Shown here in pieces: positions 24,055 through 33,083 of a DNA stretch of 64,000 bases. The stretch comes from Thiobacillus sp. (lineage in GTDB: Bacteria; Pseudomonadota; Gammaproteobacteria; Burkholderiales; Thiobacillaceae), in assembly GCA_018263115.1 (NCBI GenBank), contig JADFDC010000006.1, positions 43,385 to 107,384 of the forward strand, in the 5' to 3' direction. The notes under the pieces were generated by a model, which was given only the letters and a program-made list of their open reading frames with translations, was not told the DNA's origin and ran no database searches. A program made the translations under genes and the position numbers. How positions within the stretch are numbered: position 1 is the stretch's first letter; each line of letters starts with the position of its first letter.

Positions 24055-24734
24055 CGGTAACCCCTTGCATGACGTTCCTGCGTGGTCATGGCTACTTTAT
24101 CCCGCAGGTAGATGGGCTGCGCGTCTGCTGGATCGAGGCTCGCGCCAGATTTGAGCATCCGGGCACCCAGCCCGACAATGGCCCGGGCATCCGGCACCCG
24201 GTCTGATAGGGCTGTGTCCAGTTCAAGGTGCCGGCCAAGTTCGCCTTCCAGCACAGCAAAGCCGGTGCCCACGCCGCGCCAGCCAGAACCCGGCAGTTGC
24301 GGCAGATCGGCAATGGCCGACAAACAGGGCGGCACGACGGCTTTCCAGGAATCGCCCTGTTTCTCGTAAGCGGCGAAATAGACTTCATCCAGTCTCGCAT
24401 CCAGCGCGCATGCCACCCGATCCAGGCCCGAGGCTTCGGCCAGCGCTTCAAGGGTACATACTGGCATCACCGGTATTCCAGCACCCAGCGCCAAGCCCTG
24501 CGCCACGCTGGCGGCGATACGTACGCCCGTAAACGACCCCGGACCCGCGCCAAAAGCCAGTCCGTCCAGTTCCTGCAAACGGCATCCCTGTTCATCAAGC
24601 AGTGTATCTATCATCGGCAGCAGAATTTCGCTGTGCCGCTGTCCGGCCAGTTCCGCTTTTAAAGCCACCTGCCCGTCACACCACAAGGCGGCCGAGCAAT
24701 GCTCCGTGGAAGTCTCGATGCCCAGAATTTTCAT
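24051..24734 (-). CDS. tsaB: tRNA threonylcarbamoyladenosine biosynthesis protein TsaB
   Basis: TsaB scaffolds TsaD and TsaE in making t6A at position 37 of ANN-decoding tRNAs. The 227-residue protein has the ASKHA fold signature: ILGIETSTEHCSAAL, AGQRHSEILLPMIDTLL and FGAGPGSFTGVRI. The start at 24734 gives the conserved N terminus MKILGIETS; the frame extends upstream to 24791 but without family resemblance. The start lies only six bases from a TATAAT box on the minus strand (24741-24746) and lacks a ribosome site, so the transcript might be leaderless. Confidence 0.93.
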   Translation of the reverse strand: MKILGIETSTEHCSAALWCDGQVALKAELAGQRHSEILLPMIDTLLDEQGCRLQELDGLAFGAGPGSFTGVRIAASVAQGLALGAGIPVMPVCTLEALAEASGLDRVACALDARLDEVYFAAYEKQGDSWKAVVPPCLSAIADLPQLPGSGWRGVGTGFAVLEGELGRHLELDTALSDRVPDARAIVGLGARMLKSGASLDPADAQPIYLRDKVAMTTQERHARGYR

Positions 24735-24882
24735 ATGTCCATTATAAAGCCGGCCGGACTGGAACATCCGGGCAGGCTGCCGATTAAGCAATACAGATAC
24801 ACCAGATTAGCGCCGGAATTAAGCACTGTCTGACAAAAGGATGCTGTAAGCGGCTATTCGTATACAAGAAACCCAAAATGCC

Positions 24883-26928
24883 ATGAGAGTCCCCTATTTT
24901 TCAAGCTTGTTTTCATCATGCTCTCTGCATGCCCGGGTCATGTGGCTGGCCACAATCATTCTCTCGTCCGCTTTCCTAGTTTCCATGTATGTTGGCCTGA
25001 GCATCAGCTCGCGCGAGGCGCTGGATCAATTGCATCGGCAAAGCCAGCTCAAGCTGGCACTGATTACCGATTCCATCACGGGGTGGGTGGAACTGCACGA
25101 CAACGAGCGCCTTCAAACCGCTTTGCAAAAGCGCATGGATAACGATGATCTTAATTATCTGGCGTACTCGGACAGATTCGGACAGCGAATTGAACTGGCT
25201 CAAACACGTGATACAGGCAAACGTCCGGACTGGTTTGCCCGACTGGCGGGCATGCACGCCGCCGGCTTGTCCCGACCCATTTACATCAATGAGACATTTC
25301 ACGGAACGCTCTCACTTGAAGCCAATGCCCACGATCAGGAAAACCTGCTCTGGCAGCAGACCATCAACTATCTTTCATGGGGCGCGCTGACGCTCGTTAC
25401 CCTGCTGTGGCTGCTAAACCTGATTCTGCATACCAATCTGACCGGCTTGCGAAACTTGCGACAGGCCGCGCAGGATTTTCTGAATGGCGGGCATCCGCGA
25501 AAGGTTCTCGCGCCCCGGAACGCCGCGCCCGAATTACTGATGACGGTCCAGGTATTCAACGATCTTGCTGATCAACAATCATCGCTGCTGCACGAACTTG
25601 AACGGCAGGCCAAGGAAGACGCTCTCACCGGCCTGCCCAACCGCCGCGTTCTGGAAGCCAGCCTGGCCGAAGCCTGCAAGGATCACAGCCATGCCTATGC
25701 CTTCTGCTATATCGATCTTGACCAGTTCAAACTGGTAAACGACACCTGTGGACACCATGCGGGCGACCGCATGTTGCGTGAATTGATACAGACGATCAGC
25801 CGGTATGTCGGCAGCAAGGGTCTGCTCAGCCGGATCGGCGGCGACGAATTCGGGCTGCTGATAGAAAACGCGACGCTCAATCACGTCCTGCAAACCTGCG
25901 ATGAATTGATCCAGTTGATCAACGTTTACCGCTTTCGGCATGAAGATCGCCAATTCAGGGTTGGGGCCAGTATTGGCATAACACTGTTTGGCCATGGTTA
26001 TCCAGCGATGGACATGACTGAAGTGCTGATCAGAGCCGACAAGGCATGTTACGCAGCCAAAAACCTGGGGCGCAATCGCTATCAGCTTTATCAGGGATCA
26101 GACCATGGCATGCAGGTTCTGGAAAAAGAAATGGACTGGGTCGCCGAGATCGGCGCGGCCATGGATGAAGGCCGCATGCTGCTGTACCGGCAGACCATTC
26201 ATCCCCTGCGTTCAGGCGATACGATTCATCATGAAGTGCTGATCCGCATGAAGGACCGCGCCGGACAAATCGTCAACCCAGGGCAGTTTCTGCCCGCCGC
26301 CGAACGTTTCGGTATCATTCAGAACATTGACCGCTGGGTGCTGGATACCACGCTGGAATACCTGTCACAGAATTCCGATAGCGTCGATATTTACAACATC
26401 AACCTGTCTGGCGTCAGCATCGGTGATCCCGGGTTTCTCACTCACGCAATCGATGCAATCGGTCAAATGGGTGTCGCGCAGCAAATCTGTTTTGAAATCA
26501 CCGAGACAGCCGCCATCACGCATCTGGAAGATGCCCAGCATTTCATGCGCATGCTGGGCGGCATGGGCTGCCGCTTCGCGCTGGACGATTTCGGCAGCGG
26601 CATGTCTTCTTTTGCCTACCTCAAGGAATTGCCAATTCATACGCTCAAGATCAGCGGCGATTTCGTCAGGAACATGACCACCAACCGTCACGACTATGTC
26701 TTTGTCAGCACCATGGTCAAACTGGCCCACGACCTTGGACTGAAATGCGTGGGTGAATTCGTTCAGGATCTGGAGACGCTGAACGGTTTGCGGGAATTGA
26801 ATGTCGATTTTGCCCAAGGCTTTTACCTGCACAAACCCGAGTCCATCTGTACCCACTGCCGCCAGCTCAGGTATTGCACCCTGCCCATGTCGAAAAGCAT
26901 CAAGGTCGTATCGCTGGTAGCGGCCTGA
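24883..26928 (+). CDS. GGDEF/EAL-domain signalling protein with membrane sensor
   Basis: This 681-residue protein probably makes or breaks cyclic di-GMP. It has two membrane helices (about 20-42 and 166-186) around a periplasmic sensor, a short HAMP-like linker, a GGDEF domain (intact GGDEF at 319-323) and an EAL domain. No RxxD inhibitory site precedes GGDEF. The EAL motif reads EVL (451-453), yet other catalytic positions are kept: NINLSG, EITET, DDFGSG, LKISGDF, GEFVQ and QGFYL. It could therefore still be a phosphodiesterase. It ends with an unusual Cys-containing tail (CTHCRQLRYC). No partner gene adjoins it. Confidence 0.9.
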   Translation: MRVPYFSSLFSSCSLHARVMWLATIILSSAFLVSMYVGLSISSREALDQLHRQSQLKLALITDSITGWVELHDNERLQTALQKRMDNDDLNYLAYSDRFGQRIELAQTRDTGKRPDWFARLAGMHAAGLSRPIYINETFHGTLSLEANAHDQENLLWQQTINYLSWGALTLVTLLWLLNLILHTNLTGLRNLRQAAQDFLNGGHPRKVLAPRNAAPELLMTVQVFNDLADQQSSLLHELERQAKEDALTGLPNRRVLEASLAEACKDHSHAYAFCYIDLDQFKLVNDTCGHHAGDRMLRELIQTISRYVGSKGLLSRIGGDEFGLLIENATLNHVLQTCDELIQLINVYRFRHEDRQFRVGASIGITLFGHGYPAMDMTEVLIRADKACYAAKNLGRNRYQLYQGSDHGMQVLEKEMDWVAEIGAAMDEGRMLLYRQTIHPLRSGDTIHHEVLIRMKDRAGQIVNPGQFLPAAERFGIIQNIDRWVLDTTLEYLSQNSDSVDIYNINLSGVSIGDPGFLTHAIDAIGQMGVAQQICFEITETAAITHLEDAQHFMRMLGGMGCRFALDDFGSGMSSFAYLKELPIHTLKISGDFVRNMTTNRHDYVFVSTMVKLAHDLGLKCVGEFVQDLETLNGLRELNVDFAQGFYLHKPESICTHCRQLRYCTLPMSKSIKVVSLVAA

Positions 26929-26934
26929 GGCCAA

Positions 26935-27324
26935 TCATTTCAACGGCAGCACGATTTCAAACCGCACACGCTGCCAGGGATCGCGCGATTCGGTCAAACG
27001 CGTGATTCTCGCCTCCAGACTGGAACCTTTATCCATCAGTCTGGCGATATCCGCGTTTTCCCGGCGCGGTACGTAACCCAGTTTCTGCCCCCGCCATTCC
27101 ACCCGGACAGCACGAGTGTCATGTCTGTTTTCCGGTTCGCGGATCAGATCGAGCCGGTCGCCAACTTTCATTTCAGTCCACAAGGCTTTGCCCTGATGAT
27201 ACTGAAACCCCGCCAGCGGCGAATCCTGCACCAGTATGTGCGATTCGGTATCCGCTTGTGCAGGAAGCGTCAGCAGCGCCCAAAGGCAGATCAGGATAAA
27301 TCCTGTCGTATGGTTGATTGACAT
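26935..27324 (-). CDS. Exported HIRAN-domain protein
   Basis: Started at ATG 27324 this is a 129-residue protein with a signal peptide (GFILICLWALLTLPAQA) followed by a HIRAN domain: SPLAGFQYHQGKALW, then GDRLDLIREPENRHDTRAV and GQKLGYVPRRENADIARLMD in part. HIRAN is best known as an OB-like fold that binds single-stranded DNA ends in HLTF-type helicases, but small stand-alone and exported forms exist in bacteria. A TTG start 33 bases upstream is possible. The gene converges on the GGDEF/EAL gene and diverges from the flavoprotein at 27469. Confidence 0.85.
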   Translation of the reverse strand: MSINHTTGFILICLWALLTLPAQADTESHILVQDSPLAGFQYHQGKALWTEMKVGDRLDLIREPENRHDTRAVRVEWRGQKLGYVPRRENADIARLMDKGSSLEARITRLTESRDPWQRVRFEIVLPLK

Positions 27325-27468
27325 CGATAGCAGTATTTTTACCAGGTGTTTGCTCAAATCATAACCGGTCGCCCGCCAGAACAGGCTTATTAGATATTGC
27401 TAATAAACAAGATAGAATGCTGTTTCGGCATCATCAAAAACACTCAGACCAGACATTCGAGGAATATC

Positions 27469-28611
27469 ATGTCACTCCAGCCACGCATTTCAATTCTGGG
27501 CGCAGGTTTCGCCGCCCTGACAGCCGCCAGGGAATTGCGTCAGCGCATGCCTGAAGCCGATATCACCCTGATCGCGCCCTCAGCGGAGTTTATTTATTAC
27601 CCGAGTTTGATCTGGGTACCCTCAGGTTTGCGTCGCGGGAAAGATCTGCTGCTTAGCCTGAATAAATGGATGGGGAAAAACCGCATCCAGTTTCGTCGGG
27701 GCCAGGTAACTGGCATCGCTGAAGGCGGTCGCCTGGTACTGACCGACACAGGTGAAATTGGCAATGATGCGTTGATCATCGCCAGCGGTGGACGATTCCT
27801 GAAAGCCCTGCCCGGCATCGAGCATGCCATCACGATTTGCGAAGGCATAGCCGCCGCAGAAGCCATGCGTGATCGCCTGACTGCCATGCACGGCGGAACG
27901 ATAGCCCTGGGTTTTGGCACCAACCCTAAAGAACCCGCTGCCATGCGCGGCGGCCCCATGTTTGAATTGCTGTTCGGACTGGATACGCTCTTGAGACAAC
28001 AAGGCCGGCGAGACAAATTCCGTCTGGTGTTTTTCAACCCTGCGCCCGAACCCGGCAAGCGCCTGGGTGAAAAGGCCGTGAAAGGTCTGCTTGAGGAAAT
28101 GAAGCGCCGTCATATTGAGACGCATCTTGGTCACAAGATTCTTGGCTTTGATGCGGACAAGGTCAAAACCGAAGGCGGCGAGATTCCGGCCGACATGATT
28201 CTGTTCATGCCAGGCATGACGGGCCCTGGCTGGCTGGCGAATACGGAATTGCCGAAATCCGAAGGCGGTTTTGTCGTGGCCGATGCCTATTGCCAGGTCA
28301 AGGGTTGGGACAAGATATTCGTTGCGGGCGACGCCGGCAGCTATCCAGGACCAGACTGGATGCCAAAGCAAGCCCACCTAGCAGACTTGCAGGCGAAGGC
28401 AGCGGCTGAAAATCTGGTGGCCGCCCTTCAGGGCAAGCCGGCGTCAGTCAAATTCAGGCCTGAACTGATCTGCATTGTCGACACCCTGGACAAGGGCATA
28501 CTGGTCTACCGCGATGAAAAACGCGCACTGGTGTTGCCACCCATGCGCTTGATGCACTGGGCAAAACGTCTGTTCGAGCGGTTATATCTGCGTCAGATCA
28601 GAAGCGCGTAA
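27469..28611 (+). CDS. FAD-dependent pyridine nucleotide-disulphide oxidoreductase, SQR-like
   Basis: This 380-residue flavoprotein resembles sulfide:quinone reductases and flavocytochrome c sulfide dehydrogenases. It starts at an ATG behind GAGG and shows a dinucleotide-binding fold (ISILGAGFAALTAARELR), FIYYPSLIWVPSG, NDALIIASGG and KIFVAGDAGSYPG followed by PKQAHLADLQAKAAAENL. The C-terminal part (KRLFERLYLR) may form an amphipathic membrane helix. Only three Cys are present (in TICEG, AYCQV and LICIV), and I cannot match them to the SQR active-site trio, so the substrate is open. The upstream 144-base gap is shared with the HIRAN gene. Confidence 0.85.
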   Translation: MSLQPRISILGAGFAALTAARELRQRMPEADITLIAPSAEFIYYPSLIWVPSGLRRGKDLLLSLNKWMGKNRIQFRRGQVTGIAEGGRLVLTDTGEIGNDALIIASGGRFLKALPGIEHAITICEGIAAAEAMRDRLTAMHGGTIALGFGTNPKEPAAMRGGPMFELLFGLDTLLRQQGRRDKFRLVFFNPAPEPGKRLGEKAVKGLLEEMKRRHIETHLGHKILGFDADKVKTEGGEIPADMILFMPGMTGPGWLANTELPKSEGGFVVADAYCQVKGWDKIFVAGDAGSYPGPDWMPKQAHLADLQAKAAAENLVAALQGKPASVKFRPELICIVDTLDKGILVYRDEKRALVLPPMRLMHWAKRLFERLYLRQIRSA

Positions 28612-28627
28612 AACGCATTCCAGCGCA

Positions 28628-30595
28628 TCACGCCAGCGTTGCCGACTCGGCAGGCAGTTCGTTTTCCGAGTGATCGGCAAAAAAAGCCTGCACCCTGTCA
28701 AGCCTGCGTGTGCGCGTCATGGGGGGCAGCGCGGCCAGAAGGCGCTTGCCATAATGCTTGGACACCAGCCGGGGATCGCACAGCATCAATACGCCGCGAT
28801 CGGTTTCGGTGCGGATCAACCTCCCCGCGCCCTGCTTGAGCGCAATAGCCGCTGCGGGTAACTGAAACTCCATGAAGCCGTTGCCCCCATTTGATTCCAG
28901 ATGGCGGATGCGTGCGGCGATCACCGGATCGTCCGGCGGCGCGAATGGCAGCTTGTCGATGATGACCACGGACAAGGCTTCGCCCGGCACGTCCACCCCT
29001 TCCCAGAAACTGTAAGCGCCCAGCAGCACCGCATTGCCCGCCGCGCGAAAGGCGTCGAGCAGCTTGTTCTTTGGGGCATCGCCCTGGACTAACAAAGGAT
29101 AGCCCCAGCCCCGTTCCTTGAACGCAGCTTCTATCCGGGTGCGCGCCTGTTCCAGCGCACGGAAGCTGGTAAACAGCAGGAATGTCCGCCCGCCGCTGGC
29201 TTCGATCACCGGCAGCGCGGCATCGACAACCGCATCGGTGTGTTCCGGCCGGTTGGGTTCGGGCAGGTTTTCCGGCACATACAGCACGCCTTGCCGGGGA
29301 TAGTCGAAGGGGCTCTCCACGCTGAATGTTTCCGCGCCTTCCAGCCCCAGCCGTGACAGCAGGTGACTGAAATCACCCGCCACGGAAAGTGTCGCCGAGG
29401 TCAATATCCAGGCGCGGGCATCGTCCTTGACCTGCTGGCCGAACAGTTCCGCCACGGACAAGGGTGTGCTATGCAATAGCATGGCGCGGGGAGTCGTTTC
29501 AATCCAGCGCACCCGGTCTTCTCGCTCATCATCCAGCCAGCGCGTGATCTGGCTTAGAAGCTGCAGGGTCCTGCTGCGGCATTGGGCCAACTCCTGCGCG
29601 CGATCAACCTGCGGCTCCAGCGCCGCACTCAACGCTTCCAGCGCCTGCTTCAAGGCAATCAGCGCCTTGACCAAATCTACCTGCTTTAGCGCCTCTTCGG
29701 CAGGTTGTTTGACGGACGAAGCCGGAAAAATCAGTCTCGCATCGCGCGCCACCTTTTCCAGCTTACTGCAAAGCTTGACCAGTTCCGGGCTGTCGCCCGC
29801 AAACACCCTGGCTGCGCGCTCAGTATCCTGCGCCAGCTCCACGCACTGACCGCTGGATACCGTTTCGCCAAAGAATACGGTGGCGATGTCTTCAAGCTGA
29901 TGCGCCTCATCCAGGATCACCATGTTGGATGCCGGGAGTAGTTCGGAAACACCTTCGTCCTTCAGCCACAGATCGGCAAAAAACAGATGGTGATTCACCA
30001 CCACCAGTTCGGCCTCCAGCGCCTGTTTTCTCGCATCCATGACGAAGCAATTCTTGAACTGCGGACATTCGCCACCAAGACAGTTTTCGCGGCTGGACAC
30101 CGCCTTTTGCCAAACCGGATGCGACTCGGGCACGTCCATGCATTCAGCCTTGTCGCCACTTTTTGAAGTTTCAGCAAAACGTGTAATCCGCGACAGGAAG
30201 GCATGATCCTCGCGGCGCTCGAAACGGCCGCCCGCAAGATTCCGCTCGAGGTGATACCGGCACACGTAATTGGCCCGTCCCTTCAGCCGCGCCACTTGCA
30301 CCGGCGCGCCAATAGCCTGGCGGGCAAGCGGAATGTCCTTTTCGAACAACTGGTCCTGCAAAGCCTTGGTGGCGGTCGACACGATCACCTTGCCGCCATG
30401 TGCCAGCGCGGGCAGCAGATAGGCCAGTGTCTTGCCCGTGCCAGTGCCCGCCTCCGCCACAAGCACACCGTTAGCTTCAAGCGTCGCCGCAACCCGCTCC
30501 GCCATGGCAATTTGCTGCGGGCGCGGTGTGTAGCCTTTCAACTGGCGGGCGAGTGGGCCTTCCGGCGAGAAAAAATGATTGTGATCAAACTGCAT
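28628..30595 (-). CDS. yoaA: ATP-dependent DNA helicase, YoaA/DinG (XPD-like) family
   Basis: This 655-residue superfamily 2 helicase has Walker A (AEAGTGTGKT), DEAH (VILDEAHQLED), the Q-like N-terminal motif YTPRPQQIAMAERV and the late helicase motifs (SYSFWEGVDVPGE and QGAGRLIR). Four Cys in the region from YVCRYHL through NCLGGECPQFKNC would bind the 4Fe-4S cluster of XPD relatives. YoaA partners with the HolC clamp-loader subunit to aid repair at stalled forks in E. coli. The length matches YoaA. It converges on the flavoprotein gene and stands alone. Confidence 0.88.
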   Translation of the reverse strand: MQFDHNHFFSPEGPLARQLKGYTPRPQQIAMAERVAATLEANGVLVAEAGTGTGKTLAYLLPALAHGGKVIVSTATKALQDQLFEKDIPLARQAIGAPVQVARLKGRANYVCRYHLERNLAGGRFERREDHAFLSRITRFAETSKSGDKAECMDVPESHPVWQKAVSSRENCLGGECPQFKNCFVMDARKQALEAELVVVNHHLFFADLWLKDEGVSELLPASNMVILDEAHQLEDIATVFFGETVSSGQCVELAQDTERAARVFAGDSPELVKLCSKLEKVARDARLIFPASSVKQPAEEALKQVDLVKALIALKQALEALSAALEPQVDRAQELAQCRSRTLQLLSQITRWLDDEREDRVRWIETTPRAMLLHSTPLSVAELFGQQVKDDARAWILTSATLSVAGDFSHLLSRLGLEGAETFSVESPFDYPRQGVLYVPENLPEPNRPEHTDAVVDAALPVIEASGGRTFLLFTSFRALEQARTRIEAAFKERGWGYPLLVQGDAPKNKLLDAFRAAGNAVLLGAYSFWEGVDVPGEALSVVIIDKLPFAPPDDPVIAARIRHLESNGGNGFMEFQLPAAAIALKQGAGRLIRTETDRGVLMLCDPRLVSKHYGKRLLAALPPMTRTRRLDRVQAFFADHSENELPAESATLA

Positions 30596-30772
30596 TCAAT
30601 GCCGTTTCCATGGGCGTTCCATTAACAAACGCATCTTATGTGGCCAACGTAGATATCAGCAACTGAAAATCTGCCCGGCATTGAATTTGAAGCCCGGCCA
30701 GGACAAGTCATCTTGCAGCATATCGACTGCTTTTCTTCTATTCTGGAATGACGATTGATCAAGGAGAATGAC

Positions 30773-31036
30773 ATGACTCAATGGATCCATATATCAATAG
30801 CTGCCGGAATTCTTGCCGCGGTTTCGGTTGCCGGCCTCGTTGCAATGAAGTCGAATGCAGCAGTGGCTGCCACGCCCCAGTCCGCACCCTCTTCATGTGT
30901 CTGCTCGCCGGTGGAAAAGCTGGAATACAAACCCGTGAATCCAGCTGAAACAATTGCGCGGATTTACGTCGCGCAATGCCAGTGCGGTTCTATGACTTGC
31001 GCTGTGACTTCAGGCGCACTTCAATGCAGCAAGTAG
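30773..31036 (+). CDS. Small exported Cys-rich protein of unknown function
   Basis: Started at the ATG at 30773, with an ideal AAGGAG site, this is an 87-residue protein. It has an N-terminal membrane/signal segment (ISIAAGILAAVSVAGLVAM) and an exported domain with six Cys: CVC, then QCQCG and MTC, and a terminal QCSK. Such spacing suits disulphides or a metal site. I recognise no family. An in-frame start 18 bases earlier is possible but less well served. It is followed by a hairpin at 31057 and by a 310-base gap. Confidence 0.7.
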   Translation: MTQWIHISIAAGILAAVSVAGLVAMKSNAAVAATPQSAPSSCVCSPVEKLEYKPVNPAETIARIYVAQCQCGSMTCAVTSGALQCSK

Positions 31037-31056
31037 TCAGCATGCGATTCCGGAGA

Positions 31057-31076
31057 GATGCCGGCTAACTGGCATC
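31057..31076 (+). terminator. Hairpin after the Cys-rich gene
   Basis: GATGCCGG and CTGGCATC form an eight-pair stem with a CTAA loop. No T run follows directly, so it may be a weak terminator or a 3' stabilising hairpin. Confidence 0.4.
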
Positions 31077-31347
31077 CCTGCCACAACGCTCAGGACATCC
31101 TGTTTTTATTCTATATATCAACGGGTTAACCCTCTTATGGCGCGGCTCAAGTTGTACCTGATGGCCGCCGATAACTCCATGTAACACTTTATTAAAAACT
31201 GCCCGAAGGAAATGTTGCGGATCGGGCGCTCCATGCCATGACCATGCTGCAATTTCATCAAGAAAACGGGCGAAATCATTTGACACCAGCATCAGTGACA
31301 AACAACCCGTTGCCCCTGGCAGTGCTTTGTGAAAGCCTGTCCAATTC
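31077..31347. other. Intergenic region without recognised features
   Basis: This part of the gap before the GGDEF/EAL gene contains no convincing gene, tRNA or long repeat. It should hold that gene's promoter, but I could not pick out a convincing -35/-10 pair. Confidence 0.4.
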
Positions 31348-33081
31348 ATGAAACATTTGTTGAGTCCAGCCCGTCGCTCCATCACGCATTGGCTGAGCCT
31401 GTATTTCATCATCCTCGCGCTGGTCATGCTGGTGCTGGGCAGTTTCGGCATTTACCGGCTGTATCTGATCGATACGCCCTCGCCAGAGCTGGAAACCTTC
31501 AAATCCACGGTATTTGATGTGTTGATGCTGTTGGGCATGGCGCTGGTAGCCTCCGCCATGATTGCCTATGTCCTGATTCAGAGATCGGTGGCACGTCCGC
31601 TGACTCATCTCGCCAGGGCGATTTCCAATCTGCAGGCAGATACCAGCAAACTTGAGCAGGATGAAGTGCTGGAAAAGCCCAGCCCCCTGCTGGAACTGGA
31701 AACCGTGCGGCAGTCCATCCGCCACTACCGCCTGCGCCTAAACGAAGCGCACAGCGCGCTGGAAAACAAGAATGCGGCGTTTCGCGAACAGGCACGTCGT
31801 GATGCCCTGACCGGGATTCACAACCGGCGTGCTTTCGAGGAAGACTGGTCGGCCCTGATCAAGGATCGCAGGAATACCGCCCGGCAAATCGCCCTGCTGT
31901 TGTTTGACTGCGACCATTTCAAACCCATCAACGATACCTACGGCCACCATGTTGGAGACCGGGTGCTCAAGGTAGTTGCCGACAATGTCAGCAAGGCCTT
32001 GCGGTCTGGCGACAGGCTTTATCGTCTGGGCGGGGACGAGTTTTCGACCTTGTTGCTGGACGCTGACGAAGCCCAGGCAAAAGCAATCGCCAACCGCTGT
32101 ATTGAAGCCTTGCGCCAGCACGATTTCCGCAGGCATGGCGTCAATGAGCCCGTCAACATCAGCATTGGCATCGCGGTTGGCGAAGTTCGGGAAGCGGGAG
32201 ACCTGACACGCCTGCAGGCACGCGCGGACGTGGCCATGTATCAGGCCAAGCGCCCCGGCAATCAGAAAATTGCCATTCACCGCAAGGAAGGAATTCTTGA
32301 AGACGACACCCTGGTCGCCAGCCTGGAAACCAGCGCGCTGTATGAAACCCTCGTCAATCCCGGCCGCATGGAAATTCATTTCCAGCGCATCGTCGCGCTG
32401 AACGGCAAGCAGGATTATCACGAAGCGCTGTGCCGCATCCGCCACGGCAAAACCCTGCTCACGCCAGACCGTTTCATGCCAGTTGTTCAGGGCAGAAGAC
32501 TGGAAACCGAATTTGACCTGACCGTCATCCAGCGCATTCAGGAAATCATCCAGTCGGGGCTGATTCCGTCTGGCCAGGGCGTATCCATCAATCTGTTCGC
32601 GCAAAGTCTGCCCCGGCCTGAAATCATTTCACATCTGCTGGAAATCACCCGGTCCATCGACAAGCATCCGCTGATGCTGGAAATCACCGAGACTTCGCTG
32701 GTGCCCCAGCTCGATGAAGTTGCGTACTTCCTGGAAATCCTGCGCTCAAACGGCTTTCAAATCGCACTGGACGATTTTGGCAGCGGTTATTCTCCCCTGC
32801 GCTATCTTGCCGACCTGCCAGTTGAAGTGGTCAAGTTCGACATGTCCTTGATCCGCAAGCTGCAAAGCCAGGATCGCGCCGGAACCGTGGTGGCGGACTT
32901 TTCCAAACTGATGATTGATGCGGGATATACCCTCATCGCTGAAGGTATCGAATCAGAGTCCATCTATTCCAGGGTCAAGGAACTGGGGTTCAGCTTTGCC
33001 CAGGGATTCCATCTTGGCAGGCCTGCAGCATTTTCAGACCAGCAACCCGCTCAATTGCAGGAAGTACACAGTACAAAATAA
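31348..33081 (+). CDS. GGDEF/EAL-domain protein with an intact inhibitory site
   Basis: This 577-residue protein has two N-terminal membrane helices (about 15-38 and 55-75), a short linker, a GGDEF domain and an EAL domain. GGDEF is at residues 228-232 and an RxxD site (RSGD, 219-222) stands five residues before it, the classic product-inhibition site. The EAL motif is intact at 359-361 (YHEALCRIRH) and is backed by NLFAQ, EITETS, DDFGSGY, VKFDMSL, AEGIES and QGFHLG. Both activities therefore look possible. Only about 15 residues lie between the helices, so little periplasmic sensing is expected. Confidence 0.92.
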   Translation: MKHLLSPARRSITHWLSLYFIILALVMLVLGSFGIYRLYLIDTPSPELETFKSTVFDVLMLLGMALVASAMIAYVLIQRSVARPLTHLARAISNLQADTSKLEQDEVLEKPSPLLELETVRQSIRHYRLRLNEAHSALENKNAAFREQARRDALTGIHNRRAFEEDWSALIKDRRNTARQIALLLFDCDHFKPINDTYGHHVGDRVLKVVADNVSKALRSGDRLYRLGGDEFSTLLLDADEAQAKAIANRCIEALRQHDFRRHGVNEPVNISIGIAVGEVREAGDLTRLQARADVAMYQAKRPGNQKIAIHRKEGILEDDTLVASLETSALYETLVNPGRMEIHFQRIVALNGKQDYHEALCRIRHGKTLLTPDRFMPVVQGRRLETEFDLTVIQRIQEIIQSGLIPSGQGVSINLFAQSLPRPEIISHLLEITRSIDKHPLMLEITETSLVPQLDEVAYFLEILRSNGFQIALDDFGSGYSPLRYLADLPVEVVKFDMSLIRKLQSQDRAGTVVADFSKLMIDAGYTLIAEGIESESIYSRVKELGFSFAQGFHLGRPAAFSDQQPAQLQEVHSTK

Positions 33082-33083
33082 GG

